This document shows positions 1-12,470 of a stretch of 12,470 bases of DNA, piece by piece. This DNA comes from Bacteroidota bacterium (GTDB lineage: Bacteria; Bacteroidota; Bacteroidia; Flavobacteriales_D; Crocinitomicaceae): NCBI GenBank assembly GCA_024280195.1, contig JAJRQP010000338.1:1-12470 (forward strand), in the 5' to 3' direction. A model generated the notes under the pieces. It worked only from the letters and a program-made list of their open reading frames with translations, had not been told where the DNA came from and did no database searches. Each line of letters begins with the position of its first letter. Within the stretch, counting starts at the first letter, position 1. The position numbers were made by a program, and so were the translations under genes.

Positions 1-5976
<5,976 letters not shown>

Positions 5977-5980
5977 ATTT

Positions 5981-6718
5981 CTAATCATTAGAATTTCTTA
6001 AATCAATAAGTGTGTAATTTTGATATCTTGTTGTAGGCATAAATTCTCCTGCAATCACTTGAATAAAATCTTCTGCTTTAGGCATTTTACTTAAATCAAC
6101 GCTCTTTCCAAAGTGATGATTTTTAAAAATAACTTCTAGTCTAGGTTGAATAAGTCTGCTTTCTTCTGCTGTTTCATCTAGAATTTCAGATGCTGTATAT
6201 AAAATGTACTTACGAATCATTTTCTGTGGAGTTATCCATAATTCAGCCGCTAAATATTTTGGGTTTTTAGTAAATTCAAAATAATATTTTTTGATACTTC
6301 CCGAATTATTGATTTTAACTTTGCAGTCACTTTTTATGATATCTTTAAAACCTTCTGTTGTATTTCTATTAAACAAAACCAGCTCAGGATCACTAAGAAT
6401 TATCTTATTGTCAGTTGAGTCAATGGTTATTTTTATCAACTGGTTTTGGTACATTGATCTACCAAATTGAGTCATAAACAGTTCCTTTTTTTTATTACAA
6501 ATCAATGAACTTTTCATTTCTAACTCGGGAGTTTCAATTGCGGGATCTGTAAAAAATAAATAGTCACAGTCAAAACTATAACTCTCGTCTTTCGGAAATT
6601 TATTTTCTACTTCAAGAATTAGATTTTGATAATCTTTAATTGTTCCGTTTTTCCAGCCATTCTGGCTATGAGAACAGAAAGAAGATAACATTAAAATATG
6701 TAGAATTATAATTTTCAT
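5981..6718 (-). CDS. Exported protein of unknown function, possibly LolA-like fold (245 aa)
   Basis: The N-terminus (MKIIILHILMLSSFCSHSQ) is a signal peptide with likely cleavage after Q19. Cys15 follows SSF, which is a poor lipobox, so a soluble periplasmic or secreted protein is more likely than a lipoprotein. The mature chain of about 226 residues is rich in alternating beta strands: DCDYLFFTD, MKSSLICNKKKELFMTQF, LIKITIDSTDNKIILSD, KKYYFEFTK, AAELWITPQKMIRKYILY, PRLEVIFKNHHFG. It then ends with the sequence MPKAEDFI. This rhythm (secreted antiparallel sheet, a D/N-turn-rich 'x-W-I-x-P..MIRKYILY' pair, then a late phenylalanine before an 'F..' helix) reminds me of LolA/LolB-type half-barrels that carry lipidated or hydrophobic clients, but no diagnostic motif was seen and the assignment is weak. 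It sits between two large surface proteins with gaps of 3 and 4 bases, which would suit a dedicated chaperone or assembly factor (inference). Confidence 0.9.
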   Translation of the reverse strand: MKIIILHILMLSSFCSHSQNGWKNGTIKDYQNLILEVENKFPKDESYSFDCDYLFFTDPAIETPELEMKSSLICNKKKELFMTQFGRSMYQNQLIKITIDSTDNKIILSDPELVLFNRNTTEGFKDIIKSDCKVKINNSGSIKKYYFEFTKNPKYLAAELWITPQKMIRKYILYTASEILDETAEESRLIQPRLEVIFKNHHFGKSVDLSKMPKAEDFIQVIAGEFMPTTRYQNYTLIDLRNSND

Positions 6719-6721
6719 AGG

Positions 6722-9208
6722 TTATTTTTTCTTGATATTATCTCTGTTTTCTTGAATAGTCATGACACCTCTCTCAGTTTCTTTTTTCACTCGAATTAGT
6801 TTCCCTTCTTCATCGTATTCATATAGGGTAGCATAATTTCGTTCGTCTAATTCAGCCATTAATCTTAATGAAATCGGATCGTAGACATAACTCATCATAC
6901 TCCCATCAAAAGGGTAGAAACGGATGTCGTCAAAAAAGGCGACTCCTGATGCAGCACTCAATTCGATATTAATTCCAGTTGCTGCAGTTGGAACTGTAAT
7001 CACAGCTTCTATTCTCTGCCATCCATCAATTATTTGACCTGAAGGAATGAGGTTAAAAACAGAACTACTTCCCATAAATGAAATATTGAGAGATGAATTA
7101 GTATATGTTATTGTTCCAAATGGAGCGCTATCTTCTTTTACCCACGCAGAAACCATGTAATCTCCCGGCGTTGGTGAAAATGAAGTTATACAGGTTTCAC
7201 AAGGGATTGCCTCTGGAATAAGAGGTGTAGAGTTACAAATTGAATCCCAGTCAAAATAATTGCTGTATTCAATTGAATTTGTAAAAGTGACGTTGCCATT
7301 AATAACTTCTTCTGTTCTAAAACAATATTCATCAACACAATTACAGTAACTACTAAACTTACCATATGAAAGTTGAGGAATGAATAAATAAAAATCAGCC
7401 CCAGAGAACTTTGGTTTACTGAATTCTGAATATGTCGTATAACATTGAAGATATTGGTCATAAGCTGCTTGGCAAAGACTATCTAAAGTGTCGCAATCTA
7501 TAATCGTAAAACTAACATCGGCTTGGCAAAATTCACCATTGATTCCATAAACATTAACTCCGATGTTATTTTGTTGAGGTTCTAGTGTAAAATTTTGAGT
7601 AATACTAGCACTTGTGTCGGAAAGTGGATTGTTGTTTAATGTCCAATAATAACTATCTATAGTAACATCTGAATTAGCGGTAAAAACAAGATCAGTTCCG
7701 GCACAAAACTCAGTTGGCAAGTCTATGGAAACATTGCAAGGAGGAGCAATAGCAACTGTGGAGTATGTAACCTCACTTGTACCTAATGGTAGTTGGTTTA
7801 CATCTCCCAAAGAAGTAACTGTGAATGCAATTTTGTCACCTGGGCTAACACTGTTTCCATTTAATGGAATTGTTACGTTTTCAGTATTACCATTGTAAGA
7901 TTGCGCAGGTACAATTATGTTTCCAATATAATTGACAAGGTCAAAATTGGCATTTGAAGTATAGACATCAATCACAAAGGATTCGTTGGCTGCATCTAAA
8001 AAATAAGGATCTTTTACTGGTGGAAAACTATAAGAGAAACTTAAGTTGGAGCTAGAGGAAGCTGTTGCAGATATAATAGGTTTTGGGATGTTTAAATTAC
8101 CATAATTACTTCCAAAATCACTTGTTGAATAAATTAAATCAATAGGTCTTTTATTTGGTAAAGGAAAATTTGTAATGCTATTCGCTCTAATTATTGAATA
8201 TTGACCTCCAGAAGGAGCAACTCTCCCTAGCAAGTTTTGTCCAATAATAAAAATACCGTCTTCAAAAAAGATATTACTAGAATTAGGCAAAACTGATACA
8301 TCAATTGAATTACCTGAAAATGGAGCCCCATTAAAAACATTTAAATCATTCTTAAGTTGATAACCTAAAGAATTATTACCAATCAATTCTAACCCACTAT
8401 TAATTACATTTGACCCTATTGAATTCCATCGATACAAATGCAAAGCACTTTGGTTAAATAAATTAGAATTAACCGTCCAGCTTTTTACCGGATTAACTAA
8501 TGTAAGTCCTATTCTTGTTGTGTCAAACGCATTGTCGCTAATTATTGAATTGGAGTTTTGTTTTTTGTTAAAGACCGTCAAATAGGAGTTTGGTCTAAAA
8601 GAATTATTGGTAACTTGACTTTCAATAAAATCGTATATACCAATTGAAGTAGGAGAAATTGGTGTTGGTTCTTCAATCAAATTATTTGTAAAAATTGTAG
8701 AATCGCTAGCAAAATGTCCTCTAGAGTCAATAAAATGACAGTTTCTTACATCTACAGAAGCAACCTCTGTAATTTTACAGCCAATCTTAAAAGCATATCC
8801 AGAATTTACTCGAGAAAGGTTTTTAAAAGTTAAATCAAACGTTGTAAAATCACTCAGATTGTTGCCGACAAACTGAATTGAATTGATAATTGTAGGATTT
8901 CCGAAATCTAGAGGACTTAACTCAACACCTTGAGATACTGTTGAAGAAGAGTGCTTTATCAATGTTAATTTTACTGCGCTAGAAGAACTTAATAGAGGTA
9001 AATAATCAGTTTCAATTAAACATAACCCAGGAGCATTGAACAAAATAGTAACATCATTACCCAATGCCATTTCAGTGTTCGCAAAGTTGAAAGCGTCGTA
9101 TATAGTTCCTGCTCCTTGCCCCGTAGAATTTGTTATTGTATAGGTACTTTGCCCGAAGGAAAGAAAGGAAAAAGAATTGATAATTAAGACTAAAAATAGA
9201 TTTCTCAT
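6722..9208 (-). CDS. Secreted multidomain protein: beta-helix-like, PKD-like, six-Cys module, jelly-roll, YD tail (828 aa)
   Basis: A signal peptide (MRNLFLVLIINSFSFLSFGQ) leads into STYTITNSTGQGAGTIYDAF, which resembles the start of bacterial secreted beta-helix proteins (TVTNTxDSGxGSLRxAI). Asn-rich short strands to about residue 375 fit a right-handed beta-helix. A domain ending in SPGDKIAFTVTSLGD..GTSEV (to about 485) is the usual follow-on in such proteins. Residues 491-575 look PKD/Ig-like (FCAGTDLVFTA..YYWTLNN). Residues 579-658 hold six cysteines (C-x9-C-x32-C-x1-C-x4-C-x28-C), the same module as in the giant protein of this operon. Residues about 674-766 look like a carbohydrate-binding-type jelly roll ending in FFDDIRFYPFD. 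The last 55 residues carry YVYDPISLRLMAELDERNYA and a YD-repeat-like YEYDEEGKLIRVKKE, typical of RHS-like giants, but here at the C-terminus of a separate protein. No type IX sorting domain is seen. The stop is 3 bases before the next start. Role inferred: cell-surface binding or structural partner. Confidence 0.92.
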   Translation of the reverse strand: MRNLFLVLIINSFSFLSFGQSTYTITNSTGQGAGTIYDAFNFANTEMALGNDVTILFNAPGLCLIETDYLPLLSSSSAVKLTLIKHSSSTVSQGVELSPLDFGNPTIINSIQFVGNNLSDFTTFDLTFKNLSRVNSGYAFKIGCKITEVASVDVRNCHFIDSRGHFASDSTIFTNNLIEEPTPISPTSIGIYDFIESQVTNNSFRPNSYLTVFNKKQNSNSIISDNAFDTTRIGLTLVNPVKSWTVNSNLFNQSALHLYRWNSIGSNVINSGLELIGNNSLGYQLKNDLNVFNGAPFSGNSIDVSVLPNSSNIFFEDGIFIIGQNLLGRVAPSGGQYSIIRANSITNFPLPNKRPIDLIYSTSDFGSNYGNLNIPKPIISATASSSSNLSFSYSFPPVKDPYFLDAANESFVIDVYTSNANFDLVNYIGNIIVPAQSYNGNTENVTIPLNGNSVSPGDKIAFTVTSLGDVNQLPLGTSEVTYSTVAIAPPCNVSIDLPTEFCAGTDLVFTANSDVTIDSYYWTLNNNPLSDTSASITQNFTLEPQQNNIGVNVYGINGEFCQADVSFTIIDCDTLDSLCQAAYDQYLQCYTTYSEFSKPKFSGADFYLFIPQLSYGKFSSYCNCVDEYCFRTEEVINGNVTFTNSIEYSNYFDWDSICNSTPLIPEAIPCETCITSFSPTPGDYMVSAWVKEDSAPFGTITYTNSSLNISFMGSSSVFNLIPSGQIIDGWQRIEAVITVPTAATGINIELSAASGVAFFDDIRFYPFDGSMMSYVYDPISLRLMAELDERNYATLYEYDEEGKLIRVKKETERGVMTIQENRDNIKKK
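7235..7474 (-). other. Six-Cys module shared with the giant protein
   Basis: Residues 579-658 of the 828-residue protein contain CQAAYDQYLQC, then YCNCVDEYC and a final C658. The first block parallels CTQAYAEYLNC at 1743 of the giant protein (same C-x9-C spacing), the middle parallels LCLCADAYC, and the last spacing C-x1-C-x4-C-x28-C is identical in both. The region between the second and third Cys differs in sequence and length (32 residues here against 28 or 29). Confidence 0.8.
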
Positions 9209-9210
9209 GT

Positions 9211-9645
9211 CTAATGTATTTCAAAATTAATAGTTGAATTCGTTCCTAAAGAATCAATAGCAATGATTGACACCCAGTTTGCATAACTTTTTTCTAAAGG
9301 TGTCAATGGAATTTTCAGTACAGAAGACTTCCCCCATATTTTGCAATTATTCCCATTGTAAACCCAATAAGTGTCTGTTCCAATGATAACTTTTGGACAG
9401 ATGGTTTCTTTGACATCGTTAGTACCTGAAACAGTTCCGATTTTAATAATGATACTATCTAATGCATTAATATTTGTTGACTTAAATAATACCGTTAGCG
9501 TATCATTTTCAGATGCTGGTATTCCAGAAGTTGGATCTCCTGGAGACTCACTGTAGAATGCTATTGGATCGAAACATGTATTTTGACCTATAGCGTAAAT
9601 TGGAGCAATTATTAATAGGAAGAATATTATATTTATTTTTTTCAT
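9211..9645 (-). CDS. Small secreted protein of unknown function (144 aa)
   Basis: The product starts with a clear Sec signal peptide (MKKINIIFFLLIIAPIYAIGQ, probable cleavage after Q21) followed by a mature chain of about 123 residues. Cys24 sits three residues after the predicted cleavage site rather than in a lipobox, so I read it as secreted or periplasmic, not as a lipoprotein. The mature part alternates beta-prone stretches (DTLTVLFKS, DSIIIKIGTV, TYWVYNG, SVLKIPLTPL, WVSIIAI, TINFEIH), which suggests a small Ig-like beta sandwich; cysteines at 24, about 83 and about 101 could pair in part. No family is recognised. The start is supported by the signal peptide and by its position 4 bases after the upstream stop; the stop is 2 bases before the next gene. 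The context suggests an accessory subunit of the large proteins on either side, which is inference only. Confidence 0.88.
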   Translation of the reverse strand: MKKINIIFFLLIIAPIYAIGQNTCFDPIAFYSESPGDPTSGIPASENDTLTVLFKSTNINALDSIIIKIGTVSGTNDVKETICPKVIIGTDTYWVYNGNNCKIWGKSSVLKIPLTPLEKSYANWVSIIAIDSLGTNSTINFEIH

Positions 9646-9649
9646 AATC

Positions 9650-12470
9650 TTAAAAATTTATTTCTGTTGTTTGAACACATCCATTACCATCTGTAATTGT
9701 CACAATAATATTAACAGGTATTTGAGAGTGGCTTGTAATTACTAAAGAAGGATTTCCAATTGAATCCTCAACTATTTCGAATTCTAATACTGATTCATCT
9801 CCCGAAATAATAGTGTAATCAAATTGAATTGGTTGAGTTGCGCCGGTTGTTGAAATAGTATATACAGTATGATTTTGGAATCCACCTTCTCCTAGACATC
9901 GTTTGTCGCATATAGAAACTGTAAATGTTTCATTAACTGTAACCCCACAACCTACATCTTCACAAGTTTCAGCGAATACATTAGAAAATACAACAGGAGA
10001 ACCTGCAGAAACTTGAACACTTCTTCTTCCTGTATGCGATTCGTTCTCAACAATAATAGCATCCGCTGCAATTTTAAAGTGATTGTCTGAACAGTTGATA
10101 TAATTATAATCCTCAAAACCATCAAAACCAATTTGACGATATCTAGAGTTTGCTGCAACAGCAATTGGAAGTGATTGATTGTAGCCAAACATTGAAGAAG
10201 AATATCTATCTAACGCATCAATTGTCTCAAGAGCTTGTCCAAATGGGCTAAATTCTACAACAGATGATGTATATGTCCAATTTGTTTTATCAATGTTCCA
10301 AAGACCACCCGTCAATTTATAGAATGGCGTGTAAGAAGTGAAAACACCGTCTTCTCTAATATTGGAATTGTTATTTTGGAATGCTTTGGTTCTACCTGCT
10401 AAGTGAACGTAAGAAGCTTTAGGTCTCCAATTCCCTCTTAACCCTAGCACATAAGGATTTGTTGTAAAATTTGCATTCGTTGAATCTAAAAAACATTCAC
10501 AAAAAGTTCTCCATTCGTCAGAATATTCGACAGCACCAGCCTGAAGGACTTTATCAAAAATATTCCCAGTTAAGCCGTTTAAAGGATTCGATCTTAAGGC
10601 GACTGTTCCAATCGGAGTATTCTGTAAATTTCTTCTCCCTGACCTAACAATTTTAACTCTGTTGAAAGTACCATCCACAGGTGTTCCATCTTTAAAAAGA
10701 GCAGTTACTGTATTTGCAGTTGTTTCAATTATCCATGCCGATGTAGAGCCTCCTGAAGTAAGTAAAGAAATCTCATCTCCTTGAGCAAATCTACTTGCTT
10801 GATTGGTAATTGCAGTTCCATTAGAGAAATTAGTCATATTAATAAATGAACCTACATTTAAGTATGCCTGCCCCATTCCATCATAATACCAATGAGCAGG
10901 ATAGGTGAAGTTAAAAACCTGGTCGTTGAAGTCTGTTGTTGTCTGTGTTAAAAGAACAGAACCAGTTTCAGCATCATAAGCCAAGTTATTCGTTTCAACA
11001 ACAGAACCAAGATCTGTCGCAACAGTTGATTTCAGTATACCTTTCCTTTCAATTATTTTAGTAAAGGTAGCACTTCTAAAAGCCGTTCTTTCAAAGCTTC
11101 CTGAACCTAATACCATTGGTAATAAAATGAATGGCATGGTATAATTCAAGTTTAAATTGATACTACCTGACTCCATATTAGAGGTGCTTTTTCTAAAATC
11201 AGCAAATGCTTCATAGGTTCTACCAACAACACTTTGAGAAATAGAGCCATCTTTTTTGATTGACTTAACTTCACTAATTAAGTGCTTAGCTGCACCACCA
11301 TTTGTATAGATTGGTTCTGACTGATAGAAGTATTCAACTTTTGTAATAGGTTCTGATTGACCTACAGCATATACTTCTTGTGATTTAGGTTTACCATGCA
11401 TGTCATTATTCTCTACAACAAAGCCTTGACTTGCGGACATTTCATCAACACTCATGCTAAAGAAAAGAAGGAATAATTTCATTTTACCTCTTTCTAAATT
11501 ATGAATAGTTCGCTTTGTTATTGTAGGAAAGTCTTTTGCTGTGTAAAATTCATGAACAACTTTTCCTGTTGCTGTTCTAATTACTCCTTCTCTAGGGAGG
11601 TCTTTAATTGTTACCCTAGAATAGCCAACTCTTGGGCCTGGAAAGAATTGTTCACCGAATGGAGTTTCTTGATAGTTTCGACTATCAGGAGCTAACAAGT
11701 ATTTAATATTATTCGCAATCGGCTGTCTCCAAACATTCTCATCGCCACCAATTTGAGGCTCATAAGAAGCAACACCACTAGATGTACCATCTTTTAAATT
11801 ATAAGAATACTGTTGCCCATAATAAGACTCAGTAGAAGTTCCTGTCATTGCATCCCAAGCATCATACATTCTAATTTCTTTTACTCTACATCCACCACCT
11901 AATTTTCTTTTATTTGGATTCTTTAAGCGGAACCAGCTTTTATGAGTGACCAGTCTTACTCCAACTCCAGCATCCCAAAGTGGTCTATTGGGTCCTTTAA
12001 TTAACTCTCCGAAAGAAGTAAAGGCACCTGCAAGTGCTGTTAAAATATCAAGTAAAGGCGGTCCATCTCCATCAATTTCAGATTGATTTGAAGGAGGAAT
12101 AACCCTGGCTAAATGTAATCTTGCAAATTGAATTGCTGCAACAGAAATTGGATTATAAGCTACGGATCCATTATCTTTAAGAGTAGTAGGTTTTAATAAG
12201 ATTTTACCAGCGGGTACTCCGTTATAAGTACCATCACTAATTGATGCAATTGATGCATAACCAGGAACAAAGTCATAATTATTGTCAGTAAAATCCATCA
12301 ACGCTCTGAAATAGATTTGCTCTCCGGCTGCAGCATAATCAGAAGCTTGAGTGCCTGGTATTAACTCAAAATATAAAGCTGTATTTTTAGTTCCTCCACT
12401 ACTAATTGTTTGAATAGGATTAGAAGCATCCTGTCCTTCTACCCCTATTATTTTAAACATTTCATTCGCA
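9650..12470 (-). CDS. Large RHS-associated-type surface protein, 3' part (start outside window)
   Basis: The frame is open to the right edge. The first visible Met (12460; residue 1 here, 936 residues to the stop) is preceded by in-frame Ala-Asn-Glu without a stop and has no signal peptide, whereas every other gene in this operon has one, so the real start is probably upstream. Visible blocks are GGGCRVKEIRMYDAWDAM and GVASYEPQIGGDEN (from about residue 229), an ASQGF..ENNDMHGKPK block (343-359), a block around SPFGQALETIDALDRYSSS, then GFEDYNYINC (about 777-788) followed by a HTGRRSVQV segment. The tail (about 837-936) is Cys-containing and PKD/Ig-like, ending in a typical TDGNGC strand. From memory this order matches giant RHS-like surface proteins of Bacteroidota; I cannot name a Pfam family. 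No type IX sorting domain is evident at the C-terminus. The stop lies 4 bases before the next start. Inferred role: cell-surface or secreted structural component. The exact function is unknown. Confidence 0.88.
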   Translation of the reverse strand, partial: ANEMFKIIGVEGQDASNPIQTISSGGTKNTALYFELIPGTQASDYAAAGEQIYFRALMDFTDNNYDFVPGYASIASISDGTYNGVPAGKILLKPTTLKDNGSVAYNPISVAAIQFARLHLARVIPPSNQSEIDGDGPPLLDILTALAGAFTSFGELIKGPNRPLWDAGVGVRLVTHKSWFRLKNPNKRKLGGGCRVKEIRMYDAWDAMTGTSTESYYGQQYSYNLKDGTSSGVASYEPQIGGDENVWRQPIANNIKYLLAPDSRNYQETPFGEQFFPGPRVGYSRVTIKDLPREGVIRTATGKVVHEFYTAKDFPTITKRTIHNLERGKMKLFLLFFSMSVDEMSASQGFVVENNDMHGKPKSQEVYAVGQSEPITKVEYFYQSEPIYTNGGAAKHLISEVKSIKKDGSISQSVVGRTYEAFADFRKSTSNMESGSINLNLNYTMPFILLPMVLGSGSFERTAFRSATFTKIIERKGILKSTVATDLGSVVETNNLAYDAETGSVLLTQTTTDFNDQVFNFTYPAHWYYDGMGQAYLNVGSFINMTNFSNGTAITNQASRFAQGDEISLLTSGGSTSAWIIETTANTVTALFKDGTPVDGTFNRVKIVRSGRRNLQNTPIGTVALRSNPLNGLTGNIFDKVLQAGAVEYSDEWRTFCECFLDSTNANFTTNPYVLGLRGNWRPKASYVHLAGRTKAFQNNNSNIREDGVFTSYTPFYKLTGGLWNIDKTNWTYTSSVVEFSPFGQALETIDALDRYSSSMFGYNQSLPIAVAANSRYRQIGFDGFEDYNYINCSDNHFKIAADAIIVENESHTGRRSVQVSAGSPVVFSNVFAETCEDVGCGVTVNETFTVSICDKRCLGEGGFQNHTVYTISTTGATQPIQFDYTIISGDESVLEFEIVEDSIGNPSLVITSHSQIPVNIIVTITDGNGCVQTTEINF

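Noticed and set aside
5977..5988. Start at 5988 for the giant gene
   Set aside because: It is in frame and possible, but it puts MIRN before a typical MKK signal peptide and overlaps the previous stop; 5976 fits better.
7186..7461. Second minus-strand frame inside the 828-residue gene
   Set aside because: It is a shadow in another frame; the main frame carries the conserved Cys module and jelly-roll segment across the same bases.
11400..11482. Internal Met at 11482 followed by a hydrophobic stretch (MKLFLLFFSMS) as a possible gene start with signal peptide
   Set aside because: The frame continues without a break upstream with sequence of the same style, including the GVASYEP block, and the segment leads directly into the ASQGF..NDMHGKPK block; no intergenic signature is present.

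Overview
The window is AT-rich DNA that is coding from edge to edge on the minus strand. The style points to a member of the Bacteroidota, most likely a Flavobacteriales/Crocinitomicaceae-type bacterium (Fluviicola-like). The reasons are MKK-type signal peptides ending in ..GQ or ..SQ, no clear Shine-Dalgarno sites, PKD- and beta-helix-rich secreted proteins, and the RHS-like giant surface-protein style of that group. The genus-level guess comes from remembered resemblance and was not checked by a search.

In transcription order (right to left) there are five genes. (1) 12470-9650 is the 3' part of a large surface protein whose start lies outside the window. (2) 9645-9211 is a 144-residue secreted orphan. 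(3) 9208-6722 is an 828-residue secreted protein built from a beta-helix-like region, an Ig/PKD-like domain, a six-cysteine module, a jelly-roll-like domain and an RHS/YD-type tail. (4) 6718-5981 is a 245-residue exported protein, possibly LolA-like. (5) 5976-1 is the first 1992 residues of a giant secreted RHS-like protein that runs off the left edge. The four gene junctions are only 4, 2, 3 and 4 bases long, so this looks like one transcript whose promoter and terminator both lie outside the window. There is no intergenic room for RNA genes, promoters or terminators, and I saw no mobile element or CRISPR array.

The left 1 kb is the most unusual part. Reading down the giant protein, three divergent repeats of about 140-157 residues are followed by an uninterrupted run of 36 aspartates encoded by a GAT/GAC microsatellite, then a Cys/His-rich motif of the CHxPP type, then a six-cysteine module. 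The last module is repeated with a period of exactly 267 bp (89 codons), with only four mismatches between the two full DNA copies, and the array is cut by the window edge. The same module (final spacing C-x1-C-x4-C-x28-C) occurs once in the 828-residue protein of the same operon. This links the two proteins and defines a candidate undescribed domain family.

A working reading, which is inference, is a multi-protein cell-surface or secreted RHS-like assembly. Its pieces (RHS-like core, YD tail, beta-helix, six-cysteine modules) are spread over co-transcribed exported proteins, with small exported partners between them. The C-terminus of the giant, where a toxin, anchor or type IX sorting domain might sit, is not visible.
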